33,074 nt of DNA from the NCBI GenBank assembly GCA_003166025.1, contig PMWT01000219.1, forward strand, positions 1-33,074, written 5' to 3'. The stretch is from Acidimicrobiaceae bacterium (GTDB lineage: Bacteria > Actinomycetota > Acidimicrobiia > Acidimicrobiales > Palsa-688). The position numbers were made by a program, and so were the translations under genes. Positions 7,961 through 14,581 of this stretch are shown piece by piece; positions within the stretch are counted from its first letter, which is position 1; every line of letters starts with the position of its first letter. The notes below the pieces were generated by a model that did no database searches, was not told the origin of the DNA, and saw only the letters and a list, made by a program, of their open reading frames with translations.

Positions 7961-8402
7961 CCTCTTCATCGACCGGAGCCTGGGCCGGATCCAGGTCCCG
8001 CACATCTTGCGCGCCGCGGGGCTGCGGCTGACCACGCTCGCCGAACGTTACGGCGTCCCGGCCGACGAGACCGTGAGCGACGTCACGTGGCTGAGCGAGG
8101 CCGGCCAGCGGGGCGAAGCCGTGTTCATGAAGGACGCCAGGGTGCGCTACAACCCTGCCGAGAAGCAAGCCGTCCACGAGTACCGGGTGAAGGCGTTCTG
8201 TCTCGCGCGTCAGAGCCTGACGGCAACGGCCATGGCCCAACTGTTCCTGGACAACATCGAGGCCATCACCAGCGCCTGCCAAGGGCGCAATGAGGGCCTG
8301 TTCGTCGTCACAAATGCGGGCTTGCGCCGAGTTACTTTATCGGGCCCGAATAAGGATGGAGTACGCCGCGGAAACCGAAGAAGACCCGCCAGATTTCGAT
8401 GA
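7935..8402 (+). CDS. VapC45-like PIN-domain toxin with altered C-terminus
   Basis: Starting at GTG 7935 inside the antitoxin gene, the product opens with GLPDLFIDRSLGRIQVPHIL, the first PIN-like strand with its acidic residue, followed by DVTWLSEAGQRGEAVFMKDA (second acidic cluster) and the long helix ending SLTATAMAQLFLDNIEAI. This matches the VapC45/PIN_10 group of RNases, normally about 138 residues. Here 155 are read: after FVVTNAGLRRV the natural end is replaced by an Arg/Gly-rich tail (NKDGVRRGNRRRPARFR). That tail is an out-of-frame reading of the adjacent UPF0158 fragment, so the original stop was lost in the recombination. Whether the 15-20 foreign residues disturb the toxin is unknown; the catalytic part looks complete. 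Confidence 0.75.
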   Translation: MSHLAGLPDLFIDRSLGRIQVPHILRAAGLRLTTLAERYGVPADETVSDVTWLSEAGQRGEAVFMKDARVRYNPAEKQAVHEYRVKAFCLARQSLTATAMAQLFLDNIEAITSACQGRNEGLFVVTNAGLRRVTLSGPNKDGVRRGNRRRPARFR

Positions 8403-8689
8403 CGGCGACCACTGGCTGTACGTAGGCCCAGGAGGGTCCCGGCGAGGGGTACCGGGACATGGAGGACTTCATCGCCGGTGTCAGCGACCCGGGGCGTGCC
8501 GACCGGCTCACGATCGCCATCGATGGCCGCGGCGCCTTTCGGCGGTTCAAAGACACCATCGCCAGCTGGCCCGACGAGGAGGACCGGTGGTACCGCTTCT
8601 CCGACGAGAGGCGCCGAGGACGGGCCCGTGAATGGTTGGCCGGTGCCGGCTACCGGCCCGGGCCACCCAGCCAAGGTCCCCGTCCGTGA
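8356..8689 (+). pseudogene. UPF0158-family fragment, 5'-truncated and frameshifted (copy 2)
   Basis: Sequence starting at ATG 8356 (MEYAAETEEDPPDFDDGDHW) matches copy 1 from its residue about 129 onward. One extra base near 8430-8440 shifts the frame; the rest, MEDFIAGVSDPGRADRLTIA and then GAFRRFKDTIASWPDEEDRW to the end at 8689, is in the next frame. By eye the two copies are roughly 80% identical in DNA over about 330 bases. It lacks the N-terminal half, so it is a remnant. It directly follows, and is fused out of frame to, the VapC45-like toxin. Confidence 0.75.
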
Positions 8690-8831
8690 TCGCAACCGGG
8701 ACAGAAGTGGTTCTGAGCAAAGCCTCCCACGTCGCAGTGCCGGCGCGGCCGCCCAGGTTTGTGGCGGATTGGTGCGGGACCTCATTCGTTGGCCCCGTAC
8801 GGCGCGACACTGGAGGAGAAAGGAAGTCCTC

Positions 8832-9038
8832 ATGACCGCACAAGTTCAGCCAGTGGCGCTGGCCAACCTCTTACGCCAGGTGCCTGGGAAATGGGTCGCC
8901 CTTCGTAACGACGAGATCGTCGAAGCGCGGGACACCCTCGACGAGCTTGCAGCGTCCCTTGAAGAGCAAGGCATCAAGGACGCCACCGTGATGAGATCGC
9001 CCAAGGAGGGCGAGCCGGAGCTTGTGGGCCTCGGCTAA
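8832..9038 (+). CDS. Small DUF5678-like protein
   Basis: A 68-residue protein from ATG 8832, preceded by GGAGAAAGGAAG about 6-17 bases upstream as ribosome binding site. The core GKWVALRNDEIVEARDTLDE (about residues 19-38), followed by LEEQGIKDATVMRSP, is the short beta-beta-alpha pattern I associate with DUF5678 proteins. No catalytic residues, signal or membrane segment. The retropepsin-like gene follows after 10 bases, so the two are probably one transcript. Small gene plus hydrolase, amid toxin-antitoxin pairs, suggests partner or regulator roles, but this is inference; no function is established to my knowledge. Confidence 0.65.
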   Translation: MTAQVQPVALANLLRQVPGKWVALRNDEIVEARDTLDELAASLEEQGIKDATVMRSPKEGEPELVGLG

Positions 9039-9048
9039 ACGCTGACGA

Positions 9049-9590
9049 GTGACGGACGATCGCCCGCGATGGCTCTTTCGCTATGCAGACGACACTGCGA
9101 CGGAAGTAAGCGCACTGCTTGGCAAGCCACCTCCAGTGCGCCGTGTCGTGCCGGTGCGACTCGCGCACCTTGGGCAGGTCACTCTTCGTGCGATTGCTCT
9201 GGTTGACTCTGGCTCCGAGCGCGTCTTCGCCGCGCCCAGCATGGCTCGACAGTTGCGTTTGGATCTCTCCGGCGCCCCCGAGGCTGATATCGGGCTGGGG
9301 GGCGAGCGCAGGCGTGTGCGGTTCATGTACGTAGGGATCCAGCTCTTCCGGGACTTGCTGGTCGGGAACGATGCTCCCCTTACGGACTGGGAAGCGGACG
9401 TTGCCTTCCTCATGGACTGGGAGCCCCCTGGGCGGTCGTACTCGGCCGGGACGGTTTCTTCGACAAGTTCACGGTGACGATGCACGGCGGTGTGCCCGCG
9501 CTGGTCCTCGAGCCGTCGGGCGCGTTCGACGAGCGGTTCGGGGTCGAGATCGCCGCGGCCCAGAAGACTCAGCCGCGATTTCGGAGCTGA
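9049..9590 (+). pseudogene. Retropepsin-like aspartic protease domain protein, frameshifted
   Basis: From GTG 9049 the frame shows strands VRRVVPVRLAHLGQVTLRAI leading to ALVDSGSERVFAAPSMARQL, the D-S-G-S motif of single-domain retropepsin-like proteases. After FLMDWEPP the frame runs into unrelated sequence and ends at 9477. In another frame the expected second half appears: AVVLGRDGFFDKFTVTMHGG and a tail ending at TGA 9588-9590. The shift lies at the CCCCC run near 9424-9428, consistent with loss of one base. Together the halves give about 180 residues, normal for the group. It may be a real mutation, an assembly error in a homopolymer, or rarely programmed slippage. It follows the DUF5678-like gene by 10 bases. 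Confidence 0.65.
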
Positions 9591-9947
9591 GGCGGCCTTG
9601 CAGCACCCTCCCGGCGTGCGCGATCCGTGCGCGATCAGCGCGCGTAACAGAGGACAATACGGGTCCATCGGCGTCACCAACGGGCAAAGAAAAAGCAGTT
9701 CACAGGGTAGATCAGATGTGAAATACCAGCGTGTAGTACAGGCCCGATCCTGCTTTGCACGGCCTCGGCCCGGGCCAGGGAGCTGTTCAGCTCGCCCCTC
9801 CGAGCAGCTTTACGGTCTCGGCCTCGCTCAGGGGCACCAGAGCGCTGGTTCCAGCGGCCGGTTCCTCGAAGGGCGCCGAGGCTGAGGCTCCGTGCCACAT
9901 CCGTGCCATAAGTGGGCGGCAACTGCTATCAGTAGGCGGCAAGGTTC
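9591..9947. other. Intergenic stretch without recognisable gene
   Basis: About 360 bases between the retropepsin-like gene and the mazEF promoter. A minus-strand reading across 9720-9900 has a plausible-looking composition but matches no family I know. No RNA gene seen. Confidence 0.45.
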
Positions 9948-9983
9948 TTGCTCCATCTGTACTACTACCAGTAGTATGACAGT
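9948..9983 (+). promoter_or_regulatory. mazEF promoter with inverted-repeat operator
   Basis: TTGCTC (9948-9953) and TAGTAT (9972-9977), 18 bases apart, form a promoter whose start point would fall on or next to the ATG at 9984, so the mRNA is probably leaderless. TACTACT (9960-9966) and AGTAGTA (9970-9976) are perfect inverted arms separated by three bases and overlap the -10. This is the likely MazE autorepression site. Confidence 0.7.
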
Positions 9984-10202
9984 ATGAAAGTTAGCGTCAG
10001 CCTTCCCGACGAGGACGTGGACTTCCTCGATGCCTACGCCAGCTCGCAAGGCTTCGCGTCTCGTTCTGCTGTAGTTCATAAGGCCGTTCGGCTGCTGCGG
10101 GCCTCAGAGCTCGGGCCTGCCTATGAAGACGCGTGGCAACAGTGGGCGGCAGAGGGCGACGCCGCCGCCTGGGAGCCTACGGCCAGCGACGGACTGAGCT
10201 GA
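9984..10202 (+). CDS. mazE: MazE-like ribbon-helix-helix antitoxin
   Basis: A 72-residue protein opening with the DNA-binding strand MKVSVSLPDEDVDFLDAYAS followed by the helix pair SRSAVVHKAVRLLRA, the classical RHH fold of actinobacterial MazE antitoxins. The C-terminal part, YEDAWQQWAAEGDAAAW, is the acidic, Trp-rich tail that plugs the MazF active site in this family. ATG at 9984 is the only sensible start. Its TGA overlaps the toxin ATG (TGATG at 10200-10204), so translation is coupled. The operator overlaps its own promoter. Confidence 0.88.
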   Translation: MKVSVSLPDEDVDFLDAYASSQGFASRSAVVHKAVRLLRASELGPAYEDAWQQWAAEGDAAAWEPTASDGLS

Positions 10203-10549
10203 TGCGACGGGGCGAGATCCGCCTCGTCGACCTCGACCCGGTGCGTGGTGCCGAGGCCAACAAGCGCCGACCGGCCGTGATCGTTAGCAACGACGGAGCG
10301 AACAGCACAGCCGACCGGCTCGGACGAGGGGTGGTCACCGTTGTCCCGGTGACATCGAGCACCGATCGCGTCTACCCGTTCCAGGTGATGCTGCCGGCGT
10401 CCGCGACCGGCCTTGAACGCGACTCAAAGGCACAGGCAGAGCAGGTGAGATCGGTGGCCGTCGAGCGCATCGGGGCATTTGTCGGCGTCGTACCGCCAGA
10501 GCTTCTCGCCGCTCTCGATGAAGCGCTGAGGCTTCATCTAGCCCTGTAG
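10202..10549 (+). CDS. mazF: MazF-family endoribonuclease toxin
   Basis: A 115-residue protein with the MazF/PemK hallmarks: N-terminal RRGEIRLVDLDPVRGAEANK followed by RRPAVIVSND (catalytic Arg region and first strands), then GVVTVVPVTSSTDRVYPFQV with the conserved Thr/Ser active-site segment, and the C-terminal strand KAQAEQVRSVAVERIG. MazF toxins cut mRNA, and sometimes tRNA or rRNA, at short specific sequences; the recognition sequence cannot be deduced here. The start is ATG 10202, overlapping the antitoxin stop. All strands are present and length is typical. The pair looks functional and closes the toxin-antitoxin cluster before the sugar locus. Confidence 0.9.
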   Translation: MRRGEIRLVDLDPVRGAEANKRRPAVIVSNDGANSTADRLGRGVVTVVPVTSSTDRVYPFQVMLPASATGLERDSKAQAEQVRSVAVERIGAFVGVVPPELLAALDEALRLHLAL

Positions 10550-10643
10550 CAACGACATCCAGAGCCAAAGGTCAGAACTGGCCAGCCGCTACGGCGGCTC
10601 GAGCGTTCAGCAATATGACTGCCCCAAGCACGGTCATCGTTTT

Positions 10644-10683
10644 GGGCAACTTTTTGGACAACAACTGCCGCCAACAGTTGCCC
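10644..10683. repeat. Nested inverted repeats upstream of the GH42 gene
   Basis: GGGCAACT (10644-10651) pairs with AGTTGCCC (10676-10683). CAACTG (10662-10667) pairs with CAGTTG (10675-10680) across 7 bases. The two pairings share their right arm and exclude each other. The inner pair has the size of a regulator site, and the element lies 50-90 bases upstream of a possible -10 TACTAT at 10732-10737. Confidence 0.5.
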
Positions 10684-10783
10684 ACGGAGGCCACCGAGAC
10701 CAACCAGCGAACCCTGAAGTCCCAGCTCAGGTACTATGCAGCCGGTTGGGACAACCTGCCTGTTGCCACGGAGGTGGCGCCGA

Positions 10784-12766
10784 ATGCTGCTATTCGGAGG
10801 AGATTACAACCCAGAGCAATGGGACGAGCCGACGTGGGCCGAGGACGTCGCGCTAATGCACGAAGCGCGCGTCAACACCGCGACCGTCGGGGTCTTCTCC
10901 TGGTCCTGGATTGAGCCCAGCGAGGGCCGCTACCGTTTCGACTGGTTGGACGCCACATTGGAGCGCCTCCATAGGGCCGGCGTTAGCGTCATTCTCGCTA
11001 CGCCCACGGCATCTCCACCTCCGTGGTTCAGCCTCGCCCACCCCGACGCCCTCCCTGTACGGGCGGACGGTACGCGGCTTGTCCATGGCAGCAGGGACAC
11101 GTACTGCGCTGCCGCCCCCTCTTACCGACAGGCCGCCGTCCGCGTCGCGACGAAGCTTGCCGAGCGCTATGCCGGCCACCCGGCGCTCGCCATGTGGCAC
11201 GTCCACAACGAGTACGGGACCAGGTGTTGGTGCGACCATGCCGCCGCTGCGTTCCGGTCATGGCTCCAGCAACGGTACGGAGCGGCGCAGCCGGGGCTCG
11301 ACGAACTCAACCAGGCATGGGGCACCGCTTTTTGGGGCCAGCGCTACGGGGATTGGGAGGAAGTGCTCCCCCCCCGGGCCACGCAATGGCTGGCAAACCC
11401 ATCGCAAACGTTGGACTTCCAGCGCTTTTGGTCGAGCGAGCTGCTCAGCGCCTATGTCGACCAGCGAGACGCCATCCGAGCCCGCACACCTGGCATCCCC
11501 GTGACTACGAACTTCATGCTGCCCGACGACCCTGTTCTTGACTTATGGGAGTGGGGCCGGGCCGTTGACGTCGTCGCCATCGACCACTATCCCAGCAGTC
11601 GCGACAGCGGCGCTTACGACCAGATCGCCCTGGCCGGCGACTTGGCACGTTCCCTAAACCAGGGCCGGCCGTGGCTCGTCATGGAGCAGGCAGCGAGTAC
11701 GACCGTCGAGGACCACGGGACCGTGCACCGGCCGCCGGGGCGGACTCTTCTTGATGCCCTGGCCTACATTGCCCACGGCTCCGACAGCGCGTTGTTCTTC
11801 CAATGGCGCGCCTCGCGCGCCGGCGCCGAAATGTTCCACTCGGCCATGGTCCCCCACGCCGGGGCGGACACCAGGATTTTCCGGGAGATGACCAACATCG
11901 GCCACGCGCTGGAGGAAATGAGCGAGGTCTCCGGGAGCACGCTCGATGCCGACGTGGCCATCGTGTTCGACTTCGCGTCCTGGTGGGCGCTTGAAGCTCG
12001 GCGGGTGCTCCCTGCTCAAATGCGTTACCTGGACAGCGTCCGCGCCGATCATCGAGCCGTGACGCTTGCCGGCCATCTGTGCGACTTCGTCCCGCCGGAC
12101 GGCGACCTCTCTCGCTACAAGCTGGTGATCGTCTCGAGCACGTACGTGCTTTCGGGCGATGCGGCGCAGAAGATGCACCAGTACGTGCAGGACGGGGGGT
12201 GCATGATCGTCTCCTACCTGAGCGGCGTCGTGGGCTCCTCGGGCGCCGTGGGCCTGGGCGGCTATCCTGCCGTGCTCCGTTCCCTGCTGGGGGTACGCGT
12301 TGAGGAGTTCCACCCCCTGAGCCCGGGCCAGATCGTGCCTTTATTTGGGGGTGGCTCCGGGTCGCTGTGGAGCGAACGCCTTACCGCTACGGATGCCGAC
12401 ATCGTCGATCGGTACGCAACGGGGGATCTCGCCGGCAACCCGGCGATCACCAGGCGCTCAGCCGGAAAGGGCTGCGCCTGGTACATATCTACGCGGCTGT
12501 GCGACGAGCGCAACGAGCTCCTCGTTCGCGACGCCCTGGCCGCGGCGGGTGTGAGGCCTGTCGTCGCGAAGCTAGGCCCGGCAGTGCACAGCCTGCTCCG
12601 CCGTGACGGAGCGGGAGGCTCCTGGCAGTTCTGGCTGAACTATGGGGCCACATCGGTCCGGCTCCCAGCCGGCGGCTATGACTTGCTGCGCCGTCGCCTC
12701 GTCCCTCCCGGCGTTGAGCTAGGCCCGGGCGAAGCTGCTGTGGTGCGCCAGGACGCGGCCCGCTGA
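10784..12766 (+). CDS. GH42 beta-galactosidase
   Basis: ATG 10784 is preceded by GGAGG at 10770-10774 with ideal spacing and starts the family's opening MLLFGGDYNPEQWDEPTWAE; the longer frame from 10736 is not needed. The 660-residue product has the GH42 TIM barrel (acid/base Glu143 in AMWHVHNEYG, nucleophile Glu301 in WLVMEQAAS), a trimerisation-like domain (about 390-590) and a C-terminal beta domain. Cys108, Cys148 and Cys150 correspond to part of the GH42 zinc site; a fourth Cys is not obvious. Without a signal peptide it is cytoplasmic and would remove terminal beta-galactose from imported oligosaccharides. It converges on the sugar cluster, 13 bases from the end of the MocA gene, with its own promoter. 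Confidence 0.92.
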   Translation: MLLFGGDYNPEQWDEPTWAEDVALMHEARVNTATVGVFSWSWIEPSEGRYRFDWLDATLERLHRAGVSVILATPTASPPPWFSLAHPDALPVRADGTRLVHGSRDTYCAAAPSYRQAAVRVATKLAERYAGHPALAMWHVHNEYGTRCWCDHAAAAFRSWLQQRYGAAQPGLDELNQAWGTAFWGQRYGDWEEVLPPRATQWLANPSQTLDFQRFWSSELLSAYVDQRDAIRARTPGIPVTTNFMLPDDPVLDLWEWGRAVDVVAIDHYPSSRDSGAYDQIALAGDLARSLNQGRPWLVMEQAASTTVEDHGTVHRPPGRTLLDALAYIAHGSDSALFFQWRASRAGAEMFHSAMVPHAGADTRIFREMTNIGHALEEMSEVSGSTLDADVAIVFDFASWWALEARRVLPAQMRYLDSVRADHRAVTLAGHLCDFVPPDGDLSRYKLVIVSSTYVLSGDAAQKMHQYVQDGGCMIVSYLSGVVGSSGAVGLGGYPAVLRSLLGVRVEEFHPLSPGQIVPLFGGGSGSLWSERLTATDADIVDRYATGDLAGNPAITRRSAGKGCAWYISTRLCDERNELLVRDALAAAGVRPVVAKLGPAVHSLLRRDGAGGSWQFWLNYGATSVRLPAGGYDLLRRRLVPPGVELGPGEAAVVRQDAAR

Positions 12767-12779
12767 GGAGCGAGCGCGG

Positions 12780-13793
12780 TCAGGGGCCGATGGCGACGCG
12801 CTCCCCGCTCGCGCTCGACGCCAGGGCTGCCATAACCATGGCGAAGCTCTTTATGTTGTCCTTGCAGTCGTTCATCGCCGGCTCGCCCGTACGCAGTGCC
12901 CGCAAGAAGTCAACTAGGGAGGCGGCGATACCCTCCTCTGGCATCGGCGCCGGCGCCGCTTCGATACGCTCCAGGGCTGCCCCCTTCGCCCCCCCCGTTC
13001 GGACTTCGGCGACAGGGTTGCTCGAGCCGTCCCACTTGGCGCTCCCGAAGGCTCCTATGGCGCGCCACTCCGCGTCCGGGGAGGTCTCGAGGCCTTCCGC
13101 GCACCAGCTACCCCGGTAGCTGAAACGGATACCGGCGCTCAGCTCGAAGTCCACCGTTGCCGAGGCCGCGCCGCGGTACCAGCTCCATGGCGGGTTGAAC
13201 TCCGTACAGTAAACGCTCCGGGCATCCGCACCGGTGATATAGCGAGCGGCGTCAAAGGTGTGGACTGCCATATCCAGCAACAGTGGGCTGGCCATCTCTT
13301 CGCGGAACCCTTCAAAGTGGTAGCCGCTGTAAAAATCGGCACTAAGCGCACCGATACCCCCGAGACGGCTCAGCACCAACCTCCTGAAGGCGACAAGCCC
13401 CGGGTTGTAGCGCCGGTTCTGGCTCACCACGAACAACGTCTCAGTACGCCGCGAGAACTCCACCAAGTCGCGCGCTTCATCGAGGCTGGACGCAATGGGC
13501 TTTTCGCCCAGCACCGGGACTCCTCGTGCCAGACAGCGCCGGGTCACCTCATGGTGCGCTTCGGGGGGAGCCACGTCCACCACAAAGTCCGGCAACCATT
13601 TCCCCAAGGCGACGTCCAGGTCGTCGTCTACGGCAACGTCTGTCAGCCCGACGGCCTCAATGCCTTCAAGCACTCGCTCCGTGACCAGGTCGACCCAGCC
13701 GACCAGGCACACATCGGGGTTGCCGGTCAGGGCCGACGCCCAGGTCCGCCCCATGCCTCCAGCGCCGACGAGTAGAGCGCGGAGCGGCTTCAC
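12780..13793 (-). CDS. Gfo/Idh/MocA-family sugar oxidoreductase
   Basis: From GTG 13793 (overlapping the upstream stop as GTGA) the 337-residue protein starts MKPLRALLVGAGGMGRTWAS, the NAD(P) Rossmann loop. EKP at residues 97-99 (GVPVLGEKPIA) carries the catalytic Lys, and LLLDMAVHTFDAARYITG holds the Asp/His pair of the C-terminal domain. A longer frame to 13901 exists but lacks homology. The family oxidises or reduces hydroxyls of sugars and inositols, often at C3. As last gene of the cluster, coupled to a ThuA-like gene, it probably modifies one of the released sugars or an unusual glycoside; the substrate is unknown. Confidence 0.88.
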   Translation of the reverse strand: MKPLRALLVGAGGMGRTWASALTGNPDVCLVGWVDLVTERVLEGIEAVGLTDVAVDDDLDVALGKWLPDFVVDVAPPEAHHEVTRRCLARGVPVLGEKPIASSLDEARDLVEFSRRTETLFVVSQNRRYNPGLVAFRRLVLSRLGGIGALSADFYSGYHFEGFREEMASPLLLDMAVHTFDAARYITGADARSVYCTEFNPPWSWYRGAASATVDFELSAGIRFSYRGSWCAEGLETSPDAEWRAIGAFGSAKWDGSSNPVAEVRTGGAKGAALERIEAAPAPMPEEGIAASLVDFLRALRTGEPAMNDCKDNIKSFAMVMAALASSASGERVAIGP

Positions 13794-14581
13794 TTGGTCG
13801 CGCTCGGGTAAGGCTCGCGGATGTATGACTCGATCCACCCCTCTTCCGCGAGCTCGATCTCGTAGGGTGCGGCCAGCGGCCCGCCTTCCCGGTAGGCCCA
13901 AACGACCGCGTTCGCCAAGACCCGCTTTACGGTCTCGTGATGGTACACGGGGTAGTCCTGGTCACCGGGGCCAAAAAAGAAGATCCTCCCCGCTCCCCGA
14001 TAGAAGCAGCAACCGGACCGGAACACTTCCCCGCCCTTGAAGCTCGAAATAAACACGAGCTCGTCCGGCTGGGGGATGTCAAAGAACTCTCCGTACATCT
14101 CTTGGGCCTCGATGGCGAAGACGGCAGGGACCCCGCGCACGATCTCGTGCCCTGGGCTCACGGTCCAGACCAGTTCTCTTTCCCCAATTGAACGCCAGCG
14201 CAGGTTGCAACTAGTGCCCATAAGTGAACGAAATATCTTCGAGAGGTGGGCCGAGTGCAGCACGACCAAGCCCATGCCTTGCAGGACGCGCTGTCTAACC
14301 CGTTCCACCACCTTGTCATCCACCTGGTCGTGGCCGATGTGGCCCCACCAGGTCAGGACGTCCGTCGTCCCCAGCACCTCGTCGCCCAAACCATTATCTT
14401 GCTGGTCCAACGTGGCCGTCCGCACGACGGCTCGCCCCCCTAATTCCTGGCGGATCCCGGCTGCGATCGTCTCGTGCATGCCCCCCGGGTACAGTTCCGG
14501 GACACGCTTGTCGCGGAACTCGTGGAGGTTTTCCCCCCACACCGTTATGTTTATGGCCGCTTGGCCGTTGCCCTTGCTCAC
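13790..14581 (-). CDS. ThuA-like (trehalose-utilisation domain) protein
   Basis: The 263-residue product, from GTG 14581 overlapping the GH95 stop (GTGA), has the ThuA/class I amidotransferase-like fold: INITVWGENLHEFRD at the start, DVLTWWGHIGHDQVDD (about residues 75-90), LQGMGLVVLHSAHLSKIF, and a late GRIFFFGPGDQDYPVYHHET. Proteins of this family lie beside Gfo/Idh/MocA dehydrogenases in many sugar loci; in rhizobia ThuA/ThuB act in 3-keto-disaccharide formation or use. The enzyme chemistry of ThuA proteins is poorly defined. The tight overlaps on both sides show obligate co-expression with GH95 and the oxidoreductase, supporting a joint step on a released sugar. No signal peptide. Confidence 0.82.
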   Translation of the reverse strand: MSKGNGQAAINITVWGENLHEFRDKRVPELYPGGMHETIAAGIRQELGGRAVVRTATLDQQDNGLGDEVLGTTDVLTWWGHIGHDQVDDKVVERVRQRVLQGMGLVVLHSAHLSKIFRSLMGTSCNLRWRSIGERELVWTVSPGHEIVRGVPAVFAIEAQEMYGEFFDIPQPDELVFISSFKGGEVFRSGCCFYRGAGRIFFFGPGDQDYPVYHHETVKRVLANAVVWAYREGGPLAAPYEIELAEEGWIESYIREPYPSATK

